NCBI RefSeq assembly: GCF_003668995.1 | Contig: NZ_CP033068.1 | Location: 4,650,001 to 4,714,000, forward strand | Reading direction: 5' to 3' | Source of the DNA: Flavobacterium sp. 140616W15 | GTDB taxonomy: Bacteria; Bacteroidota; Bacteroidia; Flavobacteriales; Flavobacteriaceae | Length of the DNA stretch: 64,000 nt | Shown: positions 51,301 to 55,408 of the stretch, in pieces | How the letters are laid out: each line of letters opens with the position of its first letter | Numbering within the stretch: the stretch's first letter is position 1 | Made by a program: the position numbers and the translations under genes | Notes under the pieces: model-generated | Databases searched by the model: none | Told to the model about the DNA's origin: nothing | What the model saw: the letters and a program-made list of their open reading frames with translations, nothing else

Positions 51301-51644
51301 AAGTAGATGATAATCCAACAGTTTCTCCAGTAGAAGGATGTGTAATTAAAGTATTTAATGCACTATCACCAAATGGAGATTCTGAAAACGATCGTTTCTA
51401 TATCCAAGGTCTAGAGTGTTACCCAGATAATACTGTAGAGATATACAACCGTTGGGGAGTATTAGTTTTTGAGCGCGATGGATATAATAATGAGGATAGA
51501 GCTTTTAGAGGATTCTCAGAAGGACGTACAACAGTTCAAAAATCAGTTGGATTGCCAGTAGGAACATATTATTATATTCTAAAATATAAGGATAATGAAT
51601 CTAATGCGCATCAAAAAGCAGGATATTTATACATCAATAAATAA
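33399..51644 (+). CDS. Giant repetitive T9SS-secreted adhesin-like protein (6081 residues)
   Basis: Signal peptide MLNFFKYLFFIVFFLFSTNL-like; the start may be the ATG at 33399 or 33420. Residues about 290-520 are glycine-rich (many GGGGG and GGAGGAG runs). A DUF11-like segment follows around 545-665, then Ig-like or PKD-like modules to about 1374. Residues 1375-2480 are 14 copies of a 79-residue unit with two cysteines each. About 2568-5667 are 31 copies of a 100-residue unit (core GLTLNPDGTVTVAPNTPADD, C-x7-C pair), and two diverged copies follow. A DUF11/DUF7507-like module (about 5855-5970) precedes the C-terminal NALSPNGDSENDRFYIQGLE...IYNRWGVLVFE...GTYYYILKY domain, the type B T9SS sorting signal of gliding-motility proteins. 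Expected on the cell surface as an adhesin or filament. Followed by its SprF-like and OmpA-like partners. Confidence 0.93.
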   Translation: MQNCTLKMLNFFKYLFFIVFFLFSTNLFSQICGTPGGDGPVTVNSSVNTYYPIAGDITLNASGQSVMLAKVPDTDRHGNNFGTIPISVGDLVLIIQMQDASINYANSNLYGSGISNIGPGGLGATGFTAIGNTGIFEYVIATNNVPLTGGNLTFKGTAANGGTSNSYFNATATTDRGKRTFQIVRVPQYSNLTLTKAITTPPFNGVAGGIIAFNVSGAFDFNRFTIDGTARGFRGGYSPIANSGINNSTTYVGDASLTTISGKGEGIAGTPRYMWDGYNAVDNLVEGMPGGSAGRGAPANAGGGGNDHNAGGGGGGNGGYGGLGGYGWQGGGGVQWSQTNIQNTGGGRPGFKSFTTTNPELTRLIMGGGGGAGDANNATDGVKGGVGGAIVLINAGTVKGPGTIEVNGSNGAAGVFQSSSDGAGGAGAGGTVLLNISGATTDIITINANGGRGGHTANDTKNEHGPGGGGGGGIIRHNIAVANVTTSVLGGASGLTNGTGGTNHGAVAGEKGIVAAFANNALPPYLQVNSDCFPILTTTVKALPTASACNSIDEKVSYEIQIKNTGVGNAAGVFLDFSFPANIGFDSATATYSVGTASGPSGALVNTATSNRPLFGGFNIAQNGVVTITLVGKVTGTIAAGVYSSNAQALYLDPTRLSGSDTRKITAFRNNSGGTNTTYQGGQGDVPGSNFNGTSTNLDDITILALPATPTTTVTPTSCTVPTGTIKVDTPVNGSGIIYTIKGTNPVTTPISNTSGIFSGLAPNTYVVTTTNADGCISLPTNGIIINAVANAPRTTGASVCKGNTVGASLTATSTSCSSGNIKWYLNATGGTPIVGANGTSFNPFEISDSGLTSASAPQTKTYYAACDDTSCRTAANFVINAVPIITRITPASRCDAGTVILEATASAGTINWYADQTSTTVLATGTSFSTPNLSTTTTYYVGVTDNGCTSNRTAVVATVNASPTINSTKQGSICGAGSVTLEATASSGATINWYANLTDVTPLGTGTSFTIPNLSTSTTYYVGATTAAGCTTASRIAVAAVVNTASTIVFTSGAQNPAVCTVTAIPTTVYTFGGSATNAIVTNIPAGLRWDVDPNAKTVTISGTPTTGGTYTITTVGHTAPCTEVTIEGKVTVSASIPQPTANIVTQPTCATATGSFTINNYNSSYTYTIAPSTGISQGGSTITAPAGRYKVTAKSGSCTSVASADVVINAQPATPDRPVAGVVTHPTCAEATGSFQITGFVSTSTYTFTPAIAASNISSTGLVTAVAGTTYTFKETNAVGCTSLASANIVVNAQPAIPDQPIITTTAATCSIASSSKIDNYVTGNTYIFNPTGPAVSNSGLISNMTIGKNYTVSSGNGKCTSLASASFSNAAQLATPVKPIITTTAATCSAASSSKIDNYVGGNTYTFDPVGPTVDTLGLISGMIIGTGYTVTSGDLNCTSLASASFSNAAQLATPVKPIITTTAATCSAASSSKIDNYVGGNTYTFDPVGPTVDTLGLISGMIIGTGYTVTSGDLNCTSVASASFSNAAQLATPVKPIITTTAATCSAASSSKIDNYVGGNTYTFDPVGPTVDTLGLISGMIIGTGYTVTSGDLNCTSLASASFSNAAQLATPVKPIITTTAATCSAASSSKIDNYVGGNTYTFDPVGPTVDTLGLINGMIIGTGYTVTSGDLNCTSVASASFSNAAQLATPVKPLITTTAATCSAASSSKIDNYVGGNTYTFDPVGPTVDTLGLISGMIIGTGYTVTSGDLNCTSVASASFSNAAQLATPVKPIITTTAATCSAASSSKIDNYVGGNTYTFDPVGPTVDTLGLINGMIIGTGYTVTSGDLNCTSVASASFSNAAQLATPVKPIITTTAATCSAASSSKIDNYVGGNTYTFDPVGPTVDTLGLISGMIIGTGYTVTSGDLNCTSLASASFSNAAQLATPVKPIITTTAATCSAASSSKIDNYVGGNTYTFDPVGPTVDTLGLISGMIIGTGYTVTSGDLNCTSVASASFSNAAQLATPVKPIITTTAATCSAASSSKIDNYVGGNTYTFDPVGPTVDTLGLINGMIIGTGYTVTSGDLNCTSVASASFSNAAQLATPVKPIITTTAATCSAASSSKIDNYVGGNTYTFDPVGPTVDTLGLISGMIIGTGYTVTSGDLNCTSVASASFSNAAQLATPVKPIITTTAATCSAASSSKIDNYVGGNTYTFDPVGPTVDTLGLINGMIIGTGYTVTSGDLNCTSVASASFSNAAQLATPVKPIITTTAATCSAASSSKIDNYVGGNTYTFDPVGPTVDTLGLINGMIIGTGYTVTSGDLNCTSVASASFSNAAQLATPVKPLITTTAATCSAASSSKIDNYVGGNTYTFDPVGPTVDTLGLISGMIIGTGYTVTSGDLNCTSVASASFSNAAQLATPVKPIITTTAATCSAASSSKIDNYVGGNTYTFDPVGPTVDTLGLISGMIIGTGYTVTSGDLNCTSLASASFSNAAQLATPIAPLLRVMTAPTCANVLGSFSIDNYDANYTYTVTPLIGVTQNGGIVTAPSGSYTVIATLGSCSSGSSSDIVMTNVICANTETAPSINGNTGGTTATLVSNDTLNGNNVVIGSNPGEVTLTGVSVPAGLTLNPDGTVTVAPNTPADDYDVEYEICEVTNPTNCDKVISIVVVGKPVIDAVTETTALINGNTGGTTMTLVSNDTLNGNQVVIGSNPGEVTLTGVSVPTGLTLNPDGTVTVALNTPADDYDVEYEICEVTNPTNCDKVISIVVVGKPVIDAVTETTALINGNTGGTTMTLVSNDTLNGNQVVIGSNPGEVTLTGVSVPTGLTLNPDGTVTVALNTPADDYDVEYEICEVTNPTNCDKVISIVVVGKPVIDAVTETTALINGNTGGTTVTLVSNDTLNGNQVVIGSNPGEVTLTGVSVPTGLTLNPDGTVTVAPNTPADDYDVEYEICEVTNPTNCDKVISIVVVGKPVIDAVTETTALINGNTGGTTMTLVSNDTLNGNNVVIGSNPGEVTLTGVSVPAGLTLNPDGTVTVAPNTPADDYDVEYEICEVTNPTNCDKVISIVVVGKPVIDAVTETTALINGNTGGTTVTLVSNDTLNGNQVVIGSNPGEVTLTGVSVPTGLTLNPDGTVTVAPNTPADDYDVEYEICEVTNPTNCDKVISIVVVGKPVIDAVTETTALINGNTGGTTATLVSNDTLNGNNVVIGSNPGEVTLTGVSVPTGLTLNPDGTVTVAPNTPADDYDVEYEICEVTNPTNCDKVISIVVVGKPVIDAVTETTALINGNTGGTTVTLVSNDTLNGNQVVIGSNPGEVTLTGVSVPAGLTLNPDGTVTVAPNTPADDYDVEYEICEVTNPTNCDKVISIVVVGKPVIDAVTETTALINGNTGGTTVTLVSNDTLNGNQVVIGSNPGEVTLTGVSVPTGLTLNPDGTVTVAPNTPADDYDVEYEICEVTNPTNCDKVISIVVVGKPVIDAVTETTALINGNTGGTTATLVSNDTLNGNNVVIGSNPGEVTLTGVSVPTGLTLNPDGTVTVAPNTPADDYDVEYEICEVTNPTNCDKVISIVVVGKPVIDAVTETTALINGNTGGTTATLVSNDTLNGNNVVIGSNPGEVTLTGVSVPTGLTLNPDGTVTVAPNTPADDYDVEYEICEVTNPTNCDKVISIVVVGKPVIDAVTETTALINGNTGGTTVTLVSNDTLNGNQVVIGSNPGEVTLTGVSVPTGLTLNPDGTVTVAPNTPADDYDVEYEICEVTNSTNCDKVISIVVVGKPVIDAVTETTALINGNTGGTTATLVSNDTLNGNNVVIGSNPGEVTLTGVSVPAGLTLNPDGTVTVAPNTPADDYDVEYEICEVTNPTNCDKVISIVVVGKPVIDAVTETTALINGNTGGTTVTLVSNDTLNGNNVVIGSNPGEVTLTGVSVPTGLTLNPDGTVTVAPNTPADDYDVEYEICEVTNPTNCDKVISIVVVGKPVIDAVTETTALINGNTGGTTATLVSNDTLNGNNVVIGSNPGEVTLTGVSVPTGLTLNPDGTVTVAPNTPADDYDVEYEICEVTNPTNCDKVISIVVVGKPVIDAVTETTALINGNTGGTTVTLVSNDTLNGNQVVIGSNPGEVTLTGVSVPTGLTLNPDGTVTVAPNTPADDYDVEYEICEVTNPTNCDKVISIVVVGKPVIDAVTETTALINGNTGGTTATLVSNDTLNGNNVVIGSNPGEVTLTGVSVPTGLTLNPDGTVTVAPNTPADDYDVEYEICEVTNPTNCDKVISIVVVGKPVIDAVTETTALINGNTGGTTATLVSNDTLNGNNVVIGSNPGEVTLTGVSVPTGLTLNPDGTVTVAPNTPADDYDVEYEICEVTNPTNCDKVISIVVVGKPVIDAVTETTALINGNTGGTTMTLVSNDTLNGNQVVIGSNPGEVTLTGVSVPTGLTLNPDGTVTVALNTPADDYDVEYEICEVTNPTNCDKVISIVVVGKPVIDAVTETTALINGNTGGTTVTLVSNDTLNGNQVVIGSNPGEVTLTGVSVPTGLTLNPDGTVTVAPNTPADDYDVEYEICEVTNPTNCDKVISIVVVGKPVIDAVTETTALINGNTGGTTATLVSNDTLNGNNVVIGSNPGEVTLTGVSVPAGLTLNPDGTVTVAPNTPADDYDVEYEICEVTNPTNCDKVISIVVVGKPVIDAVTETTALINGNTGGTTVTLVSNDTLNGNNVVIGSNPGEVTLTGVSVPTGLTLNPDGTVTVAPNTPADDYDVEYEICEVTNPTNCDKVISIVVVGKPVIDAVTETTALINGNTGGTTATLVSNDTLNGNNVVIGSNPGEVTLTGVSVPTGLTLNPDGTVTVAPNTPADDYDVEYEICEVTNPTNCDKVISIVVVGKPVIDAVTETTALINGNTGGTTVTLVSNDTLNGNQVVIGSNPGEVTLTGVSVPAGLTLNPDGTVTVAPNTPADDYDVEYEICEVTNPTNCDKVISIVVVGKPVIDAVTETTALINGNTGGTTVTLVSNDTLNGNQVVIGSNPGEVTLTGVSVPTGLTLNPDGTVTVAPNTPADDYDVEYEICEVTNPTNCDKVISIVVVGKPVIDAVTETTALINGNTGGTTATLVSNDTLNGNNVVIGSNPGEVTLTGVSVPTGLTLNPDGTVTVAPNTPADDYDVEYEICEVTNPTNCDKVISIVVVGKPVIDAVTETTALINGNTGGTTMTLVSNDTLNGNQVVIGSNPGEVTLTGVSVPTGLTLNPDGTVTVALNTPADDYDVEYEICEVTNPTNCDKVISIVVVGKPVIDAVTETTALINGNTGGTTVTLVSNDTLNGNQVVIGSNPGEVTLTGVSVPTGLTLNPDGTVTVAPNTPADDYDVEYEICEVTNPTNCDKVISIVVVGKPVIDAVTETTALINGNTGGTTATLVSNDTLNGNNVVIGSNPGEVTLTGVSVPAGLTLNPDGTVTVAPNTPADDYDVEYEICEVTNPTNCDKVISIVVVGKPVIDAVTETTALINGNTGGTTATLVSNDTLNGNNVVIGSNPGEVTLTGVSVPAGLTLNPDGTVTVAPNTPADDYDVEYEICEVTNPTNCDKVISIVVVGKPVIDAVTETTALINGNTGGTTVTLVSNDTLNGNNVVIGSNPGEVTLTGVSVPAGLTLNPDGTVTVAPNTPADDYDVEYEICEVTNPTNCDKVISIVVVGKPVIDAVTETTPSINGNTGGITRSLTFNDTLNGAFVVIGTNSGDVILTVVKVPTGLTLNPDGTVTVAPNTPAGNYNVEYRICEVTNPSNCSTVTSVVVVGAAVIDATDDNVIFADGINGSLEVINVLDNDMLNGIKITNPAIVTLKDLTNIPGITLNEDGTIDVAPNTAGGVYVLTYQICDAINRLSCVTAKVTIFVEVPSIAVVKTAVFNDENKSGYANAGETITYKFKITNTGNTPLFNVIIDDQLPGLIMLGMPISLAVNEIDEHSFIGTYVVKQSDINAGKIINQATVFGTSANGITVEDKSDNLSEVDDNPTVSPVEGCVIKVFNALSPNGDSENDRFYIQGLECYPDNTVEIYNRWGVLVFERDGYNNEDRAFRGFSEGRTTVQKSVGLPVGTYYYILKYKDNESNAHQKAGYLYINK
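37521..40838 (+). repeat. Array A: 14 tandem copies of a 237-bp unit
   Basis: The period of exactly 237 bp (79 codons) holds from 37521 to 40838, 14 units. Each begins CAATTAGCTACACCAGTAAA and encodes an Ig-like module with the core SSSKIDNYVGGNTYTFDPVG. A diverged founder-like unit precedes it (37305-37520). Units differ at only a few linked positions: SGM/NGM, TSL/TSV and KPI/KPL. Length is likely variable between strains through unequal recombination. Confidence 0.95.
41101..50400 (+). repeat. Array B: 31 tandem copies of a 300-bp unit
   Basis: The period is exactly 300 bp, with units starting at 41101, 41401 and so on to 50101, and a diverged unit from 50401. Each encodes a 100-residue beta-rich module with VSNDTLNGNNVVIGSNPGEV and the C-x7-C pair CEVTNPTNC. 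Variant sites are TTA/TTM/TTV, GNN/GNQ, VPA/VPT and APN/ALN. Their order shows blocks of several units duplicated together (see findings). Assembly of such an array needs long reads, so the copy number is provisional. Confidence 0.95.
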
Positions 51645-51661
51645 TAGTAAAAACAAATAGA

Positions 51662-51696
51662 AATGGCTTAGCTCTACAGAGCTAAGCCATTCTTTT
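51662..51696 (+). terminator. Strong hairpin between adhesin gene and porP/sprF-like gene
   Basis: AATGGCTTAGCTCT (51662-51675) and AGAGCTAAGCCATT (51678-51691) form a 14-nt perfect inverted repeat followed by CTTTT, 13 bp before the next start codon. It may be a leaky terminator that sets the ratio of adhesin to partner proteins, or a processing/stability element. Confidence 0.7.
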
Positions 51697-51708
51697 AAAA
51701 AAAAGTAA

Positions 51709-52620
51709 ATGAGAAAATTAGTTTTAGTTTTTATGTTTTTTTCAGCTGTGGGATATGCGCAACAAGATGCACAGTTCACGCAATATATGTACAATACCAT
51801 CAATATAAATCCAGCTTATGCAGGTTCAAGAGGCGCAATGAGTATCTTCGGACTTTATCGTACACAATGGGTTGGACTAGATGGAGCACCTGAAACGAGT
51901 AGTTTTTCATTAAATACGCCACTAAATAACAGTAATTTAGGATTAGGAGTTTCGCTTGTAAATGATAAAATAGGCCCAACAAACGAGAATACTCTATCGG
52001 CTGATTTATCTTATACAGTACCAACTTCTGAAACTTTTAAGCTGTCTTTTGGGATAAAAGCAACCGCTAATTTATTCAATTTAGATATCAATAAATTAAA
52101 TCCAGAAATTCAAGGCGACCCACAATTTCAAAACTTAAATAGTAAATTCACACCCAATGTGGGAGCTGGTGTATATTGGCATTCTGATAAAGCATATATA
52201 GGATTATCAGTGCCAAACTTTATCGAAACGAACCGATATAGTGAAAAGGATAAAGAAGTAGCAATTTTTAAAGATAAAATAAATTACTATTTAATAGCTG
52301 GGTACGTATTCGATTTAGATCCTTACATCAAGTTTAAACCGGCGATACTTACGAAAATGGTCGAAGGATCTCCATTACAAGTAGACCTTTCTGCAAACTT
52401 TATGTTTAATGATAAATTTGTTGTAGGAGCAGCCTATAGATGGAGTGCTGCATTGAGTGCTATGGTAGGATTTCAGGTTAGCGATGGATTATATATAGGA
52501 TACGCATATGACCGTGAAACGACTAGATTGAATAATTATAATTCAGGATCTCACGAGATATTCTTACGATTTGAATTCTTTAATAATTACAGCCGAATAA
52601 CTTCACCAAGATTCTTCTAA
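51709..52620 (+). CDS. PorP/SprF family T9SS-associated outer-membrane protein
   Basis: 303 residues: signal peptide (MRKLVLVFMFFSAVGYAQQ), then the family signature DAQFTQYMYNTININPAYAGSRGAMS, and alternating beta-strand pattern to the end (ILRFEFF-like closing strand). SprF of F. johnsoniae is needed for surface delivery of the adhesin SprB, and type B CTD cargo genes usually have their own SprF paralogue just downstream, as here. It is therefore the likely dedicated export or attachment partner of the giant protein. 64 bp after its stop. Confidence 0.93.
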   Translation: MRKLVLVFMFFSAVGYAQQDAQFTQYMYNTININPAYAGSRGAMSIFGLYRTQWVGLDGAPETSSFSLNTPLNNSNLGLGVSLVNDKIGPTNENTLSADLSYTVPTSETFKLSFGIKATANLFNLDINKLNPEIQGDPQFQNLNSKFTPNVGAGVYWHSDKAYIGLSVPNFIETNRYSEKDKEVAIFKDKINYYLIAGYVFDLDPYIKFKPAILTKMVEGSPLQVDLSANFMFNDKFVVGAAYRWSAALSAMVGFQVSDGLYIGYAYDRETTRLNNYNSGSHEIFLRFEFFNNYSRITSPRFF

Positions 52621-52631
52621 ATCTCCTAAAG

Positions 52632-54572
52632 ATGAAAATTAAATATACAATTTATACTATTTTTTTAGTTCTGATTGCATTAAGAGCAAATGCACAAGCT
52701 GGAGTAGAGAAGAAAGCAGATAAAGACTATGCTCAATATGCATATGTCGATGCAATTGCAACTTATGAAAGAGTAGCAGAAAAAGGATATAAAGACGAGA
52801 AAATGTTCCAAAAATTAGGGAACGCCTACTATTTTAATGGCGAGCTAATAAAAGCAGCGAAATGGTATGATGCGCTCTTTGCCATGAATGAAGAGCAGGA
52901 ACCAGAATATTACTATCGTTATGCGCAAACTTTAAAAGCTACGGGAGATTATGCTAAAGCAGATAAAATTTTAGAAGCTTTCAATAAAAAAACGGATACA
53001 GATAAAAGAGGGATATTGTTTGAAAAAAACAAGAACTATCTCGAACAAATAAAAGCTAATTCAGGACGCTTTGAAATAGCTGATGCTGGAATTAATTCAA
53101 CACAAACAGATTACGGAAGTGCTTATTATGATAATAAAATCGTATTTGCATCGGCAAGAGATACTGGAGGTGTAGTTAGAAATACATTTAAATGGACTAA
53201 TAAAACCTTTACAAACCTTTATTCGGCAGAATTAAAAGCAGATGGAACAGTTGGAAAACCAGAACGATTTGAAAAGAAAATAAATTCTAAATTCAATGAA
53301 TCTACACCAGTTTTTACAAAAGATGGAAAAACAATGTACTTTACAAGAAACAATTTTCTAGATGGTAAAAGAGGGAGAGATGAACAAAAGATTACGCTTT
53401 TAAAACTCTATAAAGCTGATTTTACTAATGGTAAATGGACAAATGTAACAGAATTACCATTCAATAGTAATCAATATAGTACAGCACATCCAGCATTAAG
53501 TAAAGATGAAAAAACATTATATTTTGCATCAGATATGCCAGGAACCCTTGGTCAATCTGATTTATATAGTGTAGTTATTAATCCTGACGGAAGTTTTGGT
53601 AAACCACAAAATTTAGGAGCAGCAATTAATACAGAAGGAAGAGAAACTTTTCCGTTTGTATCCTCAGACAACGAATTGTATTTTGCTAGCGATGGACGTC
53701 CAGGCTTGGGAGGACTTGATGTGTTTGTGTCTAAAATAAATAGTGACGGAACCTTCTCAGCTGTTCAAAATCTAGGAGCACCAATAAATAGCCAACAAGA
53801 CGACTTTGCATTCATAATTAACAGCGAAAAAAGAAATGGATTTTTCTCGTCTAATAGAGAAGGAGGAATTGGAAACGATGATATCTACCGATTTACTGAA
53901 ATCAAAAAAATACTTTGCGAACAATTATTAAAAGGTACAGTTGTCGATTTAGAAACTAATAAGATAATAGAAAATTCTAAAGTACTATTGTTAGACGAAC
54001 AATTTAAAACTATTGGAGAAGTTATAACTGCAACAGATGGTAGTTATAAATTTAATATTGATTGTGGTAAAACCTATCATGTAAGAGCGAGCAAACAAGA
54101 TTATGAAACCAAAGAACTTTCAGTTACAATCAAAAATGAAACAGGAGTAACTAGTTTAATGCTTCCTTTAGAGAAACGAATTAAGCCGATAGGAGTAGGA
54201 ACAGATCTAGCTAAAACACTTGATATTCCAATTATTTATTTTGATCTAGATAAATCATTTATTCGTAAAGATGCAGCTTTTGAATTAGAGAAAATCTTAG
54301 CAGTAATGAAGCAATATCCAAAGATGAAAATTGATGTTCGTTCACATACAGATAGCCGACAAACAGCAAAATATAATATTGCTTTATCAGACAGAAGGGC
54401 AAAATCTACTATACAATGGCTAGTCAAAAACGGTATTGCTCAGAATCGTGTAACAGGTAAAGGATATGGAGAGAGTCAGTTAGTAAATCACTGTTCAGAT
54501 GGAGTTCCATGTACAGAAGCTGAACATCAGTTAAACAGACGAAGCGAATTTATTATCGTTTCAATGGAATAA
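52632..54572 (+). CDS. OmpA-family protein with TPR, beta-propeller and regulatory-like domains (PorE-like)
   Basis: 646 residues: signal peptide (TIFLVLIALRANAQA), TPR-like helices (about 25-135, EKGYKDEKMFQKLGNAYYFNG), WD40/PD40-like beta-propeller blades (about 150-430, repeated TLYFASDMPG-, LYFASDGRPG-type motifs), a carboxypeptidase-regulatory-like beta sandwich (about 440-515), and an OmpA domain (about 535-646) with the peptidoglycan-binding motif RSHTDSRQTAKYNIALSDRR. The domain order matches PorE of the T9SS, which links the outer-membrane machinery to peptidoglycan. 11 bp after the SprF-like gene, so it is co-transcribed. Confidence 0.92.
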   Translation: MKIKYTIYTIFLVLIALRANAQAGVEKKADKDYAQYAYVDAIATYERVAEKGYKDEKMFQKLGNAYYFNGELIKAAKWYDALFAMNEEQEPEYYYRYAQTLKATGDYAKADKILEAFNKKTDTDKRGILFEKNKNYLEQIKANSGRFEIADAGINSTQTDYGSAYYDNKIVFASARDTGGVVRNTFKWTNKTFTNLYSAELKADGTVGKPERFEKKINSKFNESTPVFTKDGKTMYFTRNNFLDGKRGRDEQKITLLKLYKADFTNGKWTNVTELPFNSNQYSTAHPALSKDEKTLYFASDMPGTLGQSDLYSVVINPDGSFGKPQNLGAAINTEGRETFPFVSSDNELYFASDGRPGLGGLDVFVSKINSDGTFSAVQNLGAPINSQQDDFAFIINSEKRNGFFSSNREGGIGNDDIYRFTEIKKILCEQLLKGTVVDLETNKIIENSKVLLLDEQFKTIGEVITATDGSYKFNIDCGKTYHVRASKQDYETKELSVTIKNETGVTSLMLPLEKRIKPIGVGTDLAKTLDIPIIYFDLDKSFIRKDAAFELEKILAVMKQYPKMKIDVRSHTDSRQTAKYNIALSDRRAKSTIQWLVKNGIAQNRVTGKGYGESQLVNHCSDGVPCTEAEHQLNRRSEFIIVSME

Positions 54573-54606
54573 TATTGTAGTACATCTAATTGAATACCAC
54601 ATTTAT

Positions 54607-54650
54607 AAATAATACCTTTTCTTAATCAAGAAAAGGTATTATTTGTTTTA
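54607..54650 (+). terminator. Terminator of the adhesin module
   Basis: A 17-bp perfect stem, AAATAATACCTTTTCTT (54607-54623) with AAGAAAAGGTATTATTT (54628-54644), loop AATC, then GTTTTA. Confidence 0.85.
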
Positions 54651-54823
54651 GATTAATCCATTTTCAATAAAGAAATATTTAACAAATGTGATATAAAAAT
54701 AAGATAAACGCTTTGTTTTGCTGGTTTTTATGATAAATTGAATGGATTTTTGAGTCAAATTTAAAATTAATGTTATTTGTAAGTTGTTTTTCTTTAAATT
54801 TATAGTTCTTAAAATTATCAGAT

Positions 54824-55249
54824 ATGACTGTAAATCAAATACTAAGCACGAAAGGAAAAGAAGTTTATTCAGTACTTTCATCGACCACCGTTTACGAAGC
54901 ATTGAAAGTAATGGGTGAGAAAAACATTGGTGCCATCTTAGTTATAGATGGAACAGAGTTAAAAGGGATATTATCGGAGAGAGATTATGCACGAAAAATT
55001 GTGTTGAAAGACAAATCTTCGAAAGAGACTTTTGTTCATGAAATTATGGAAAGTAATGTCATTACAATAAGCCTATCCGATAGTTTAGATTCGTGTATGG
55101 AATTAATGAGTAGTAAAAGAATTAGACATCTACCAGTAGTAGATAATGGTGTTGTGGTCGGAATTATATCTATAAGTGACGTTGTGAAATCAATAATAGA
55201 AATACAAAAAGACACCATTAATCATCTAAATTCTTATATATCACAGTAA
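54824..55249 (+). CDS. Tandem CBS-domain protein
   Basis: 141 residues made almost only of two CBS domains: the first about 1-65 (YEALKVMGEKNIGAILVIDG, ILSERDYARKIV) and the second about 70-132 (DSLDSCMELMSSKRIRHLPV, GIISISDVVKSI). Such stand-alone pairs bind adenosine nucleotides and often modulate a partner enzyme; none is identifiable here. Own transcription unit with a terminator after it. Confidence 0.92.
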   Translation: MTVNQILSTKGKEVYSVLSSTTVYEALKVMGEKNIGAILVIDGTELKGILSERDYARKIVLKDKSSKETFVHEIMESNVITISLSDSLDSCMELMSSKRIRHLPVVDNGVVVGIISISDVVKSIIEIQKDTINHLNSYISQ

Positions 55250-55270
55250 AAAAACAAACTAAATGTAACA

Positions 55271-55306
55271 AAAAAATAACCCGATTAATTTCGGGTTATT
55301 TTTTTG
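55271..55306 (+). terminator. Terminator of the CBS gene
   Basis: AAAAAATAACCCGA (55271-55284), loop TTAATT, TCGGGTTATTTTTT (55291-55304). Confidence 0.88.
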
Positions 55307-55375
55307 TTGGTTATGATCAAATATCATTATTAAATAAAAGAACAGTAAAAAGCTTCCTTTTTAAACCAAGTCTTA

Positions 55376-55383
55376 TATCTTTG
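55376..55383 (+). promoter_or_regulatory. -7 element of maeB
   Basis: TATCTTTG matches TAnnTTTG, 25 bp before the maeB ATG; the -33 element is unclear. Confidence 0.5.
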
Positions 55384-55408
55384 TAAGCTAGAATAAAATC
55401 TAAAAACG

